Shown piece after piece: positions 38,850 to 49,892 of a stretch of 64,000 bases of DNA (position 1 is the first letter of the stretch; each line of letters begins with the position of its first letter). The DNA is from Bacteroidia bacterium. Lineage in GTDB: Bacteria; Bacteroidota; Bacteroidia; Cytophagales; Cyclobacteriaceae. The stretch is taken from contig JAUHYU010000010.1 in assembly GCA_030426345.1 (NCBI GenBank), positions 1 to 64,000 of the forward strand, given 5' to 3'. The translations under genes and the position numbers were made by a program. Below the pieces are notes generated by a model, which was not told the DNA's origin, searched no databases, and saw only the letters and a program-made list of their open reading frames with translations.

Positions 38850-40322
38850 CTAAGCTAGAATGTCCTTTACCACATGGCCCTCTACATCTGTCAATCTATA
38901 CCTTCGTCCCTGATGTTTATAAGTCAGTTTTTCATGGTCGATACCGAGTAGGTGCATCAATGTGGCCTGAAAGTCATGGACGTGCACGGGATCCTTCACG
39001 ATATTATAGCTAAAATCATCTGTTTCTCCATAAGACATACCGGGTTTTACGCCACCTCCAGCCATGAAGATACTGAAGCATTTTGGATGATGATCCCTGC
39101 CATAGCGCTCTGGTGTCAATTTGCCCTGCGAGTAATTTGTACGGCCAAATTCACCACCCCACACGACAAGAGTATCGTCAAGCAGTCCACGTCGCTTCAA
39201 ATCCATGATCAGAGCTGCGGTAGGCTGGTCCACATCCCGGCATTGCTTACCAATACCATCCGGCAAGTTATCATGTTGATCCCAACCCATGTGGTACAGT
39301 TGGATAAACCTGACATCCTGCTCTGCCATTCTTCTTGCAAGAATGCAATTGGCCGCATAGCTGCCGGGAGTTCTAGAATCTGGGCCATACATCTCAAATA
39401 TTTCATCAGGTTCTTTATTGATATTCATGGTTTCCGGTACCGAAGTTTGCATGCGGTACGCCATTTCGTATTGAGATATTCTGGTTAGGATTTCCGGGTC
39501 ACCATTTGCGTGAAACTTGTTTTGGTTAATTTCCGCGATCTTATCTAGCATCTTTCGTCTGGTCTTTTTGGTAATGCCCGGTAGGTCATTTAAGTACAGC
39601 ACCGGATCGGCACCGGATCGAAATTCTACTCCTTGATGCAAAGAAGGCAAAAAACCATTGCCCCAAAGTCGCGAATAAAGCGGCTGTGCATTGGGTCTGC
39701 CAGATCCCCTGGAGAGCAAAACGCTAAAAGTCGGTAGGTTTTTGTTAAGACTACCTAGTCCATAACTTAGCCAAGAACCCATGCAGGGCCTTCCTGCTTG
39801 TTGATTTCCGGTTTGGAAAAATGTAATGGCAGGATCGTGATTTATAGCTTCTGTATGCATGCTCTTTATAATACACAGTTCATCTGCTATCTCTCCAATG
39901 TGCGGTAAAGCCTCACTAATCCATGCGCCACTTTTTCCTTTTTGTTCAAAATTAAAATAGGAACCTGCTAGCGGGAAAGATGCCTGTCCGGAGGTCATAC
40001 CCGTAAGGCGTTGACCCATGCGCACTGAAGCCGGAAGTTCCTCACCAAACATTTTAGTAAGGGTAGGCTTAGGATCAAAGAGTTCAATCTGTGAAGGCCC
40101 TCCACTTTGGAATAAATAAATGACGCGCTTGGCCTTTGGCGCAAAGTGCATTAAATCCAGAGCTGGTTTGCTTGATGCTCCCAAGTCTTGTAGTTTCGTA
40201 CTGGAATGAAAATCACAACCCGGAAGGATAGATGCTAGGGCGGCCGCCCCCAAGCCTAAACTGGTTTTGGATAAAAACTCCCGCCGGTTCAAGTTCATCT
40301 GATATTCATGTACGTCATCCAT
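38850..40322 (-). CDS. DUF1501 protein, pair 2
   Basis: The 490-residue protein is nearly the twin of the pair 1 protein. It has the same N-terminal [17 protein letters not shown] Tat motif, ILPGC lipobox and all family blocks, with most differences just after the signal peptide (residues 38-60) and near residues 290-330. The high identity to pair 1 points to a recent tandem duplication. It lies 4 bases after its DUF1553 partner and 16 bases before the DUF1553 of pair 1, so the array is read as one transcript here. Confidence 0.9.
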   Translation of the reverse strand: MDDVHEYQMNLNRREFLSKTSLGLGAAALASILPGCDFHSSTKLQDLGASSKPALDLMHFAPKAKRVIYLFQSGGPSQIELFDPKPTLTKMFGEELPASVRMGQRLTGMTSGQASFPLAGSYFNFEQKGKSGAWISEALPHIGEIADELCIIKSMHTEAINHDPAITFFQTGNQQAGRPCMGSWLSYGLGSLNKNLPTFSVLLSRGSGRPNAQPLYSRLWGNGFLPSLHQGVEFRSGADPVLYLNDLPGITKKTRRKMLDKIAEINQNKFHANGDPEILTRISQYEMAYRMQTSVPETMNINKEPDEIFEMYGPDSRTPGSYAANCILARRMAEQDVRFIQLYHMGWDQHDNLPDGIGKQCRDVDQPTAALIMDLKRRGLLDDTLVVWGGEFGRTNYSQGKLTPERYGRDHHPKCFSIFMAGGGVKPGMSYGETDDFSYNIVKDPVHVHDFQATLMHLLGIDHEKLTYKHQGRRYRLTDVEGHVVKDILA

Positions 40323-40326
40323 CAGC

Positions 40327-43300
40327 TTATTCTTTAGTTATGGTTTCGTCCAAATTTAATATGGTGCTGCACACGATGGTGTGAGCTGCCAATTCTTGCT
40401 GGTCCAAATTTTTATCCACAAAATATTCACCTACTTGGAGTAGTTCTGGGACAAGGCTCGGATTTTCCCGGAAGGAGGCCATGCTTTCCTCATACACTTC
40501 TATTAGCATTTCCATTTCCGATTCATCAGCATTTCTACTCGTAAGCTTTCGGAAAGCGAATGCAATATTTTCTTCTTTGGTATGATTTTTCATTAATATA
40601 TTTTGAGCCATTACTCTGGCAGCTTCCATATATTGTGGATCGTTCATCAATACCAAAGCTTGCAATGGGGTATTGGTGTTTTGTCGACTCACAATGCACC
40701 TGTCGCGAGTAGCTGCATCGAAAGTAAGCATGGATGGCGGAGGGACTGTACGCTTCCAAAAAGTATAGAGGCTTTTTCTATAAAGGTCTTCGCTAATGTC
40801 GAGTACGAATTTTGCAATCGGACCACCTCCGCCTCCGGTGACTGCTCCCCAGAGATTATCTGGTTGGTAGGGGCGCACACTCGGCCCACCAATTTTAGAG
40901 TTGAGCAAACCACTAACTGCGAGTGCTTGATCGCGGATCATCTCTACCGGTAAGCGGTACCGTTCGCCCCTTGAGAGATAAATGTTTTCCGGGTCGATCT
41001 CCCTCTTTTCTTTGGTGGTGGCAGATTGCTGTTGATAAGTCGATGACATCACCATCAGCTTTATCATAGCCTTGGTATTCCATCCATTTTCCATGAAGGT
41101 GACTGCCAGCCAATCAAGCAATTCCGGATGGGAGGGAAGGTCACCTTGGTTGCCAAAATCTTCCAATGTTTTTACAATTCCCCGGCCAAAAATATATTCC
41201 CAATAGCGATTGACGGCCACACGTGCGGTTAATGGATTTTTAGGGCTTACCAACCAGTAGGCCAGACCTAGCCTGTTTTTGGGGAGTGTGTCACTAAAGC
41301 TTAAAATGGATTCGGGCGTATCTGGAAATACTTCCTCTTCGGGGGCATCATAGGCACCTCTATTAAGGATAAAGGTTTGGTTTGGTTTCGGTAAATCAGA
41401 CATGGTCATGGCGTGTATTTCACCTTCGTCTGGCACATCTAGTTTTTTATACTTTACAGCAGATAAGTTGCGCAAGGCTATACCGAAGTCACGGTCTTCC
41501 TTGTATAAAAAATGATTGAGGATGCGATTTTGATCTGCTTCCTGCAATTCTGTAAAGCTGGTTTTTGTCAACGTGGCTATTGGATTGTACTGATAAACTG
41601 ACTGGGTTTCATCGTGATTCAGTTCATGGTCTGCGAGGTATATTTCATCTATGCCCGACTCGCGCAGACCATCAGGCCCAACAATGATTATAGCATTTTC
41701 TGAAAGATTAGGTATTTTTTGATTTCTGTCACCAATGAGAGGCATGGTCTCTCCATTTACATACATAGAAATACCTTGAGTTACCCCTGATCCGTCAAAT
41801 GAATATGCAATGTGCGCCCATTGATTGTCCGGTATCAGCTTGTCAGAAATTAAAGGAGTGCTGGAATCCTTTGTTGAATTTTGGATTTGAAATTCGAGAT
41901 ATCCCGATCTGCTGACGATTTTTATGCCTGATTCAGATTTATCATCTATTTTGGATAGAAGAATTTTGCTGTTTTTGTGCCGATTGTAATACCAGAAGGC
42001 AATGGTAAATGAATGGTTCCCTGCGATATAATCATGGTTTCCGAGGGGATATTCCTGTCCGTCTTCACTGAATAAGCCCGGGCCATATTTTCCAGACTTA
42101 GGTCTGATGATCTTAATTTTCTGTTCCTTATTAGCAATGTTCCAGTTGTCGGTTCGTGACGAGTCGTCCAGATCATCGAATGAAAAGTAGGTCGCATCGG
42201 AGATTTGTGGCCATGGATTTTCGATGCTTTTCGAAGAGAAATTTTGTAGCCAAGCGGCAAATTTTTTATCCTGCAACCTATTGTCAAATACTTCTTTTTT
42301 TCGTGAGAAGATGGCCTTGGATTGATCGCTATTGATTTTTGAAAGATAATTGCGCAACTCATTCAGTTTCTCTTCGGGATATGTGACATTAGACCCCGGG
42401 GAGTACCCCATCAATCTACCCTTTCCTTCTCCGGGGACGCTATTAAAAAAAGCATACATTTGGTAGTAGTTTTTCTGTGAGATGGGGTCGTATTTGTGGT
42501 CATGGCACCTGGCGCATTCATAAGTGAGCCCCAAAACAGCAGCTCCAACTGTATTTGTTCTATCTGCCACATACTCCACTTTATATTCTTCCTCGATGAT
42601 GCCACCTTCTTGATTGATACTGTGGTTTTTGTTGAATCCTGAGGCTAATTTTTGCTCATACGTGGCAATTGGCAATAGATCCCCAGCCATTTGCCAAATG
42701 ATAAATTCGTCAAAAGGTTTATTTTCATTATACGCTTGAATTACCCATTCCCTCCAAGGCCACATTGTTCTGTAAAAATCATCCTGATATCCATGAGAAT
42801 CGGCATATCGTGCAATGTCGAGCCATCTGGAAGACATGCGCTCTGCGTAAGAAATGCTCGCTAATAAATTATCAACCATTTTTTCGTAGGCATCTTCACT
42901 TTTATCATCAAGAAAATCATCTAGTTCCTCAATTGTTGGCGGAAGCCCCGTGATGTCGAATGTTACACGCCGCAGCAGTTTTTCTTTGGTGGCCCTTGCT
43001 TCTGGATCCAATCCTTGCGATTCCAGTTTGGCCAGGATGAAGTTGTCAATAGGGTTGGAAATCCATGCCTTATTTCCCACTTCAGGAATTTTAGGTTTCG
43101 TTGGGGAAATTAGCGACCAATGAGGTTTGTAAACAGCACCCTGTTCAATCCATTTGGTGATCAATCGCCGCTCATAATCATTCAATTTCAAATTTGATTC
43201 TGCCGGGGGCATCATTTCTTCAGGATCAGAAGACATGATTCTGCGTACGACTTCGCTCTCCTCCTTTTTTCCTGGGACAATGGCAAAATGTCCCGGGTTT

Positions 43301-43530
43301 TCCTTTAGCTCAGCATAGGCACCTTCGGAGGTATGTAATGCCAAACCAACCTTCATAGCGTTCTTATCTGGCCCATGGCATGCAAAGCACCTGTCTGAAA
43401 GTATAGGTTTGATATGGATATTATAATCTACACTGTCCGGCATCTTAACCACAGAGACAGTATCATTCCCCTTTTTGCCACAAGCGGAAAAAAGAAAGGC
43501 TATCATGAAAATTCGGAATAGTATTTTCAC
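40327..43530 (-). CDS. DUF1549/DUF1553 cytochrome-lectin protein, pair 2
   Basis: The 1067-residue lipoprotein (FLFSAC) has the same layout as pair 1: [15 protein letters not shown] near 55, DUF1549 with [11 protein letters not shown], a LamG-like insert, and DUF1553. The termini are close to pair 1, whereas the insert (about 440-650) has diverged strongly, with different loops around the conserved YVNGE and [10 protein letters not shown] motifs. The insert therefore seems to be the part under change, which suits ligand recognition. A dispersed-word copy lies in frame at 42211-42231 (KSIENPW). Confidence 0.9.
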   Translation of the reverse strand: MKILFRIFMIAFLFSACGKKGNDTVSVVKMPDSVDYNIHIKPILSDRCFACHGPDKNAMKVGLALHTSEGAYAELKENPGHFAIVPGKKEESEVVRRIMSSDPEEMMPPAESNLKLNDYERRLITKWIEQGAVYKPHWSLISPTKPKIPEVGNKAWISNPIDNFILAKLESQGLDPEARATKEKLLRRVTFDITGLPPTIEELDDFLDDKSEDAYEKMVDNLLASISYAERMSSRWLDIARYADSHGYQDDFYRTMWPWREWVIQAYNENKPFDEFIIWQMAGDLLPIATYEQKLASGFNKNHSINQEGGIIEEEYKVEYVADRTNTVGAAVLGLTYECARCHDHKYDPISQKNYYQMYAFFNSVPGEGKGRLMGYSPGSNVTYPEEKLNELRNYLSKINSDQSKAIFSRKKEVFDNRLQDKKFAAWLQNFSSKSIENPWPQISDATYFSFDDLDDSSRTDNWNIANKEQKIKIIRPKSGKYGPGLFSEDGQEYPLGNHDYIAGNHSFTIAFWYYNRHKNSKILLSKIDDKSESGIKIVSRSGYLEFQIQNSTKDSSTPLISDKLIPDNQWAHIAYSFDGSGVTQGISMYVNGETMPLIGDRNQKIPNLSENAIIIVGPDGLRESGIDEIYLADHELNHDETQSVYQYNPIATLTKTSFTELQEADQNRILNHFLYKEDRDFGIALRNLSAVKYKKLDVPDEGEIHAMTMSDLPKPNQTFILNRGAYDAPEEEVFPDTPESILSFSDTLPKNRLGLAYWLVSPKNPLTARVAVNRYWEYIFGRGIVKTLEDFGNQGDLPSHPELLDWLAVTFMENGWNTKAMIKLMVMSSTYQQQSATTKEKREIDPENIYLSRGERYRLPVEMIRDQALAVSGLLNSKIGGPSVRPYQPDNLWGAVTGGGGGPIAKFVLDISEDLYRKSLYTFWKRTVPPPSMLTFDAATRDRCIVSRQNTNTPLQALVLMNDPQYMEAARVMAQNILMKNHTKEENIAFAFRKLTSRNADESEMEMLIEVYEESMASFRENPSLVPELLQVGEYFVDKNLDQQELAAHTIVCSTILNLDETITKE

Positions 43531-43551
43531 TTAGTTTTTAGAGTCTTGTAG

Positions 43552-45009
43552 TTAAATTAAAACATCCTTCACGACATGTCCATGAACATCGGTCAGTCGA
43601 TACCGTCGTCCTTGATGTTTAAAGGTAAGGCGTTCATGATCAATGCCCATTTGGTGTAAAATGGTAGCCTGAAAATCATGGACATGAACAGGGTCTTTCA
43701 CTATATTATAGCTGAAATCGTCTGTTTCTCCATAAGAAATCCCAGGCTTGACACCCCCACCAGCCATCCAAACAGTAAAGCATCTTGGGTGATGATCGCG
43801 GCCATAGTTAGTTTCCGTCAATCTTCCCTGACTATAATTCGTGCGGCCAAATTCCCCTCCCCAAATCACCAAAGTATCGTCAAGAAGGCCTCTTCTTTTT
43901 AAGTCTGTAACCAAAGCAGCAGAGGCTTGATCTGTATCTCGGCACTGTGATGTTAGTTCTTTGGGAAGGTCTGTATGCTGATCCCAACCGAGATGATACA
44001 ATTGCACGAATTTCACATCTCGCTCAGCCATTCTTCTAGCCAAGAGACAATTGGCAGCATAGGTGCCCGGCTTTCTTGCTTCTTCTCCATACAATTCAAA
44101 AACCTCATCTGGTTCATCTGAAAGATCAGTGGCTTCGGGAACTGAGGTCTGCATTTTATACGCCATTTCGTACTGTGCAATTCTAGATTGAATCTCAGGA
44201 TCCCCAAATTCATCCATCCTAATATCATTCATTTCTGACAGGACATCAAGCACTTGTCTTCTGGATGCGGACGTAATTCCTGATGGGTTTTGAAGGTATA
44301 GTACAGGGTCTTTTCCTGATCGGAATTGTACACCTTGATGTAAAGATGCCAGGAAACCATTACCCCAAAGTCTAGAATAAATTGGCTGTGGACGCTGAGC
44401 TCCACGAGATAATAGCACGCTGAAAGTAGGCAAGGACTCGTTCATACTTCCAAGACCATAACTCAACCAAGAACCCATACTAGGTCGCCCCGCCTGTTGC
44501 GATCCAGTTTGAAAAAAAGTAATCGCCGGATCATGATTAATTGCTTCGGTATGCATGGATTTTATAAAGCAAAGATCATCTACTACTTTAGCAGTATGCG
44601 GCATTAGCTCACTGACCCAGGTACCGCTTTGTCCGTATCGCTTGAAATCAAATATGGCGGGGGCAAGTGGGAAAGAGGATTGCCCGGCAGTCATGCCTGT
44701 CAACCGCTGTCCTTGTCGGATAGAATCTGGCAGATCCTCTCCTCGCATTTTCATGAGCAGCGGTTTGTAATCAAAAAGGTCGATTTGAGAGGGTCCACCA
44801 CTTTGAAATAAGTAAATGATCCGTTTGGCCTTTGGTGCGAAATGCGGAGCTTTTAGTAGAGCTCCTGTTTCGCTCAGCATTGTGTTTTTATTGGATGTAT
44901 TACATCCAAATAGGGAACCCAAAGCGAGACTCCCAATACCCAAACTGGCTTTTGATAGGAAATGCCGTCGGTTGATTCTATGTAAATGTTCTGAATAGAT
45001 TTCGCTCAT
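43552..45009 (-). CDS. DUF1501 protein, pair 3
   Basis: The 485-residue protein has a Tat motif, NRRHFL, at about 13-18 and a lipobox, SLFGC. It shares all DUF1501 blocks with pairs 1 and 2 but is more diverged (for example SPFDLFDYKP-type changes to [20 protein letters not shown]). With pair 4 it shares FFQTGSQQ(A/S)[12 protein letters not shown] and [28 protein letters not shown]. It lies 29 bases downstream of its DUF1553 partner and 21 bases before pair 2. Confidence 0.9.
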   Translation of the reverse strand: MSEIYSEHLHRINRRHFLSKASLGIGSLALGSLFGCNTSNKNTMLSETGALLKAPHFAPKAKRIIYLFQSGGPSQIDLFDYKPLLMKMRGEDLPDSIRQGQRLTGMTAGQSSFPLAPAIFDFKRYGQSGTWVSELMPHTAKVVDDLCFIKSMHTEAINHDPAITFFQTGSQQAGRPSMGSWLSYGLGSMNESLPTFSVLLSRGAQRPQPIYSRLWGNGFLASLHQGVQFRSGKDPVLYLQNPSGITSASRRQVLDVLSEMNDIRMDEFGDPEIQSRIAQYEMAYKMQTSVPEATDLSDEPDEVFELYGEEARKPGTYAANCLLARRMAERDVKFVQLYHLGWDQHTDLPKELTSQCRDTDQASAALVTDLKRRGLLDDTLVIWGGEFGRTNYSQGRLTETNYGRDHHPRCFTVWMAGGGVKPGISYGETDDFSYNIVKDPVHVHDFQATILHQMGIDHERLTFKHQGRRYRLTDVHGHVVKDVLI

Positions 45010-45038
45010 TTTCTAGTTCTATTAGTTCAGGGCATAAT

Positions 45039-48000
45039 TTAGGAATGCTTGCTTTCATCCAGATTTAGCACTGCATTGATTACAATCGTGAGTGCGGCCA
45101 ATGTTTTTATATCTGCATCCTGCGGATAAGGAGCTTCTCCAATTTCTACAATTTCAAGTCCACTATTTGAATCTTTCTCAAACCTTTGCAATTCAGAGGT
45201 ATAAATTTCCATGAGTAGATCTGATTCGTGAGGAGTTGGCTCCCTAGTGACCAACCTTTTGAATGCATTGTCAATCCAATCTGAAGGATCGTTGGAAGAT
45301 TGGATGAGGCGAGTAGCCAATATCCTTGATGCTTCCATGTATTGCGGGTCATTGAGTAACACCAGTGACTGAAGTGGAGTACTTGTTGTCTGTCTTTTTA
45401 CAGTACACATCGCTCTTTCAGAAGCATCAAAGGTGAGCATAGAAGGGACAGGGATCGTCCGTTTCCAATAGGTATAAATGCTCCGTCGATAGAGATCCGC
45501 TCCGGTTCCTTGTCTGTATTTGTTTTCCCCGATTTGGTTAGCCAGTTCTTTCCAGATTCCGGCAGGCTGGTAGGGTTTTACCCACTTACCCCCAATTTTC
45601 TCGTTGAGAAGGCCACTGGAGGCTAAGGCCTGATCACGGATCATTTCAGCACTTAGCTTTTTGTATGGCCCTCTCGCCAGATAAATGTTCTCAGAATCCA
45701 TGGCATGCTTTCTTGGTTCAATCTCAGAGGATTGCTGGTAAGTTGATGACATCACCATCATTTTGAGCATTTTTTTCATGTCCCAGCCATTATGCATAAA
45801 TTCCATAGACAACCAGTCGAGCAGTTCCGGGTGTGAGGGCAGATTGCCCTGGTTGCCAAAATCCTCCGGTGTGGAAACTAAACCTTGGCCAAATACTTTT
45901 TGCCACAATCTATTGACCATCACCCTGCTTGTTAATGGGTTTTTTTCATCAAATAACCACATGGCCAATCCAAGGCGATTTTGGGGAAGTTCGTCAGAGA
46001 ATGGTAATACTGACTTTGGCGTTTCACGATCTACTCTTTCTCCATGAGCACTGTAAACACCTCGCTCCAAAATATAGGCAGGCTTTACGCTATCAAGTTC
46101 TTCCATTACCATGACATAAGGAATTTCGGTGTCTATGGTTCGCAAACTATCTAGTTTTTTCTGAATTACTTCCAAAGGCTTGCTCTCACTTTTGAGGTAG
46201 GTTTGATACACCACATCCTTATCATATTGGGGTTGCTGATCATACAAATACTTCACTTCCAGCGGGCTAAGTTCCCGGTTGTATAGAGATATCTCATCAA
46301 TGGCACCATTGAACCCGCCAAGGTATGATTTGTTGACGGCGCGTATCATCCAGTTGCCAACTGTAAGTTGTGTGCCAACCAAAATACTTCTCCCTTCCAG
46401 ATTGTCTGACAATACTTCTACTTCCTGCTTTTTGCCATTAACAAATAAACCTAATCCGGAGGCCTTGCCGGAACCATCATAAGTGCCGTAGATATTGGTC
46501 CATTCCGAGATCGGGATTTTGATTTTTGTTTTGACATCTATAAGTATATTGTTTCTGAGGAAATGGACAATTTGAAACCGCAGCTTGCTGTCTTTATCCA
46601 GATATAGGCCATATCCGCTGTTGCTGTGTTCACCATTTCTTCGGGACAATATACCGGCAACGCGCTCCTGAACTGTATCATATTTGATCCATCCACCAAG
46701 GGAAAATTCCTGGTGGTATTCGTAGTCGCCTACATCGCCGATGGTGAGGGTATTGCTTCCGTTAAAAAGTAGAGCGTTGTCAAATTTTCCTGGAACGGAA
46801 ACAGGGATAGGTACCTTGAGGGGTAATTTATAGTTTAAAGTGCCCGAAAATCCATGAGTTACGTCATCTTTCATATTATCACCCTCGCGAGAGTCCAGGC
46901 TATATTTTGCTTGCAGTCCTTTTGTTTTAAGGGATTCCCAGTCCAGATTGTCGTACCACTCTTTTAGTTTTTGCTCTTCTATTTTTGGATGGAAATTTTG
47001 CTGCTCTGTCTCTTCTTTGGATAACATTTCCTTGATGGCAGCTACTTCATTTTCCAAATCTTTGTTTTCATATTTGATCGCAGGAGTAGGGGCAAGATCG
47101 CTATAACTGATTTGGCCTCTTTCTTTATTGTTATTAAAAAAGGCAAATAATTCGTAATGTTCTTTTTGAGAAATAGGGTCATATTTATGGTCGTGGCATC
47201 TGGCGCATTGGATGGTGAGCCCTAGAAATGCAGTGCCAAAAGTTTGCACACGGTCTGCTGCATATTCTGTAAGGTACTCTTCCTCAATCACACCACCTTC
47301 CTGCGTAATAGCATGATTCCTGTTGAATCCCGTTGCCAATTTTTGCTCATAAGTGGCATTGGGTAGCAAATCTCCTGCCAGTTGCCATGTGGCAAAATCA
47401 TCGTAAGGAAGGTTTTTATTAAATGCAGTGATCACCCAATCGCGCCAAGGCCACATGGTTCTGGGGCGGTCATCCTGATAACCATGAGAATCCGCATATC
47501 TTGAAACATCCAGCCAGTCACTGGCCATTCTTTCTCCATAATGTGGAGAAGCAAGTAAGCGATCAACCACATTTTCGTAGGCATTATCGCTTTCGTCTTG
47601 TAGGAAATCGTCGAGTTCTTTCACTGTAGGGGGTAACCCGATGAGGTCAAATGAAACTCGGCGAAGCAGTTTTTCTTTAGAAGCTTTTTTCTCAGGTTCC
47701 AGACCCATGTTTTCCAGTTTGGCCAAAATGAAATTGTCAATAGGATTAGAAATCCATGCTTCATCGCCCACTTTGGGAATATTTGTCTTCGACACAGGTA
47801 TCAAGGACCAATGTGGCTTGTATACTGCCCCTTGCTCGATCCACTTGGTGATTAGCTTTTTTTCATAATCATTTAAAACCAAATTAGATTCTGGCGGAGG
47901 CATCACTATTTCTCCATCTTTAGAATTTATTCTTTGGATTACTTCACTTTGATCCGTTTTTCCCGGTACAATTGCAAAGTGGCCGGGATTTTCTTTTAAT

Positions 48001-48230
48001 TCTTTGTAAGCAAGGTCAGCTGTATAAAGTGCCAAACCGGCCTTCATCGCATTTTTATCTGGCCCATGGCATGCAAAGCACCTATCGGAAAGAATGGGCT
48101 TGATGTGGATGTTATAATCTACAGTGTCAGGGATTTTGCCAGTGCTCCCGGAAAAAGTCTGTGATTTGTCATTATGACAAGCATAGAGGAAGACCAGTAC
48201 AAATGGGATATAGAGAAGATTATATTTCAT
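45039..48230 (-). CDS. DUF1549/DUF1553 cytochrome-lectin protein, pair 3
   Basis: The 1063-residue exported protein (LYACHND may be a lipobox) has [15 protein letters not shown] near 55, DUF1549 with [11 protein letters not shown], and a LamG-like insert with GNTLTIGDVGDYEYHQEFSLGG-type strands (about 480-660). It ends with DUF1553 ([26 protein letters not shown], then LNDPQYMEASRIL). In the C-terminal half it differs from pairs 1 and 2 (VPSMLTFDASERAMCTVKRQ). A 103-base gap upstream, holding a dispersed-word copy at 48303-48316, separates it from pair 4. A promoter for pairs 3-2-1 could lie there. Confidence 0.9.
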   Translation of the reverse strand: MKYNLLYIPFVLVFLYACHNDKSQTFSGSTGKIPDTVDYNIHIKPILSDRCFACHGPDKNAMKAGLALYTADLAYKELKENPGHFAIVPGKTDQSEVIQRINSKDGEIVMPPPESNLVLNDYEKKLITKWIEQGAVYKPHWSLIPVSKTNIPKVGDEAWISNPIDNFILAKLENMGLEPEKKASKEKLLRRVSFDLIGLPPTVKELDDFLQDESDNAYENVVDRLLASPHYGERMASDWLDVSRYADSHGYQDDRPRTMWPWRDWVITAFNKNLPYDDFATWQLAGDLLPNATYEQKLATGFNRNHAITQEGGVIEEEYLTEYAADRVQTFGTAFLGLTIQCARCHDHKYDPISQKEHYELFAFFNNNKERGQISYSDLAPTPAIKYENKDLENEVAAIKEMLSKEETEQQNFHPKIEEQKLKEWYDNLDWESLKTKGLQAKYSLDSREGDNMKDDVTHGFSGTLNYKLPLKVPIPVSVPGKFDNALLFNGSNTLTIGDVGDYEYHQEFSLGGWIKYDTVQERVAGILSRRNGEHSNSGYGLYLDKDSKLRFQIVHFLRNNILIDVKTKIKIPISEWTNIYGTYDGSGKASGLGLFVNGKKQEVEVLSDNLEGRSILVGTQLTVGNWMIRAVNKSYLGGFNGAIDEISLYNRELSPLEVKYLYDQQPQYDKDVVYQTYLKSESKPLEVIQKKLDSLRTIDTEIPYVMVMEELDSVKPAYILERGVYSAHGERVDRETPKSVLPFSDELPQNRLGLAMWLFDEKNPLTSRVMVNRLWQKVFGQGLVSTPEDFGNQGNLPSHPELLDWLSMEFMHNGWDMKKMLKMMVMSSTYQQSSEIEPRKHAMDSENIYLARGPYKKLSAEMIRDQALASSGLLNEKIGGKWVKPYQPAGIWKELANQIGENKYRQGTGADLYRRSIYTYWKRTIPVPSMLTFDASERAMCTVKRQTTSTPLQSLVLLNDPQYMEASRILATRLIQSSNDPSDWIDNAFKRLVTREPTPHESDLLMEIYTSELQRFEKDSNSGLEIVEIGEAPYPQDADIKTLAALTIVINAVLNLDESKHS

Positions 48231-48333
48231 TCTAAAGAATCTGATTTCAATAATATATAGTAAAGGTCAATTACAAATATAATGGTTTTAATATTCTGAT
48301 TCTCATGGATTTTTGATAGTTATTGGAATCAAA

Positions 48334-49887
48334 TTATGCCAATATCTCTTTTACGATATTTCCATGTACGTCAGTCAATCTATATCTTCTTCCTTGGTGT
48401 TTGAAGGTAAGTCGCTCGTGATCGATACCCATTTGATTCAGAATGGTGGCCTGAAAATCATGGACATGGACTGGGTCTTTGATTACATTATAACCAAATT
48501 CATCAGTTTCTCCATAGCTGATGCCGGGCTTGATGCCGCCGCCTGCCATCCAAGCGGTAAAGCATCTTGGGTGATGATCGCGGCCATAGCGGGCACCTAT
48601 GTCGATGCCTTGTGAATAATTTGTTCTTCCAAATTCGCCGCCCCAAATCACGAGCGTGTCATCGAGCAAGCCGCGGCGCTTTAAGTCTGTGACCAAAGCG
48701 GCAGAAGCTTGATCTGTGTCTTTGCATTGCTTGGCGATGTGATCGGGCAAGTCGTTGTGATGGTCCCAACCTTGATGGTACAATTGTATAAAGTTGACGT
48801 CCCGTTCGGCAAGCCTTCTAGCCAGTAGACAATTTGCCGCATAAGTACCCGGCGTTCTGGACTCGGGGCCATAAAGCTCATAGACTTCATCAGGTTCGCC
48901 CGACACATCCATGACTTCCGGAACGGAGGTTTGCATGCGGTAGGCCATTTCGTATTGCGCGATTCGAGATTGCACCTCAGGATTTTGAGTCTCATAATGG
49001 TAGAGTTGATTTAACTCCCCCAAATAATCTAAAACCCTTCTCCGACTATGATGGTCGATCCCTTCCGGATTGGTTAGATACAAAACAGGTTCTTTCCCAG
49101 ATCGGAATTGTGCTCCTTGATGTAGAGATGGGAGAAAACCTGTTCCCCAAAGTCGGGAAGAAAGTGGCTGAGCTGCTGCTACCCTTCCTGTACCTTTGGA
49201 AAGGAGCACGCAAAATGCTGGCAAGTTCTTGTTATTGCTGCCAAGGCCATAGCTGAGCCACGAACCCATGCTTGGCCGACCGCTTTGCTGCGAACCAGTC
49301 TGGAAAAATGTCATGGCAGGATCGTGGTTGATCGCTTCGGTGTGGAGTGATTTCACAAAGCACAGATCATCGACAATACCGGCAGTATATGGCATCAAAT
49401 CGCTTACCCAAGCCCCACTTTTTCCATGCTGTTTAAATTCTCGTATAGCTCCTTTGAGCGGAAAGGACTTTTGTCCGGCTGTCATTCCGGTGAGCCGTTG
49501 CCCGTTGCGAATTGAATCGGGTAGGTCTTCACCTTCCCGTTCTTTCAACATTGGCTTATAATCAAATAACTCCATCTGTGCCGGACCGCCACTTTGAAAA
49601 AGATAAATAACTCGCTTGGCCTTGGCTACATGATGTGGCAATTTCAATTGGGAAATGTGTTCATTTTCCATGAAACCCGAACATCCTGGCAATATACTGC
49701 CCAATGCAGCCATGCCGATTCCTGCACCCGTTTTGCTCAAAAAAGCCCTGCGGCTCAGTTGCAATGGTGAAAAATGTTCTAGAAGGTCTTTTTCGTTCAT
49801 TTGTATTTCTATTAAAACTTCGGACTGCATAAAAGCTTGATCATGCCCTTGGGCTTCCTCAATTTGCTCCGGCCACGCCGGGTTCAT
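48334..49887 (-). CDS. DUF1501 protein, pair 4
   Basis: The longest frame gives 517 residues and starts 5 bases after the DUF1553 partner. The Tat motif LSRRAFL then lies at 44-50, so an internal ATG at 49800 (MNEKDLLEHF) may be the true start; the choice is open. The lipobox is ILPGC. All DUF1501 blocks are present, with pair-specific [17 protein letters not shown]. It is the most diverged of the four copies, consistent with being the oldest. Confidence 0.88.
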   Translation of the reverse strand: MNPAWPEQIEEAQGHDQAFMQSEVLIEIQMNEKDLLEHFSPLQLSRRAFLSKTGAGIGMAALGSILPGCSGFMENEHISQLKLPHHVAKAKRVIYLFQSGGPAQMELFDYKPMLKEREGEDLPDSIRNGQRLTGMTAGQKSFPLKGAIREFKQHGKSGAWVSDLMPYTAGIVDDLCFVKSLHTEAINHDPAMTFFQTGSQQSGRPSMGSWLSYGLGSNNKNLPAFCVLLSKGTGRVAAAQPLSSRLWGTGFLPSLHQGAQFRSGKEPVLYLTNPEGIDHHSRRRVLDYLGELNQLYHYETQNPEVQSRIAQYEMAYRMQTSVPEVMDVSGEPDEVYELYGPESRTPGTYAANCLLARRLAERDVNFIQLYHQGWDHHNDLPDHIAKQCKDTDQASAALVTDLKRRGLLDDTLVIWGGEFGRTNYSQGIDIGARYGRDHHPRCFTAWMAGGGIKPGISYGETDEFGYNVIKDPVHVHDFQATILNQMGIDHERLTFKHQGRRYRLTDVHGNIVKEILA

Positions 49888-49892
49888 GTTTT

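Noticed and set aside
38952-39488. 178-codon plus-strand frame opposite the pair 2 DUF1501 gene
   Set aside because: It is a shadow of a strongly supported minus-strand gene; it has no family motif, and similar antisense frames recur opposite the other copies.
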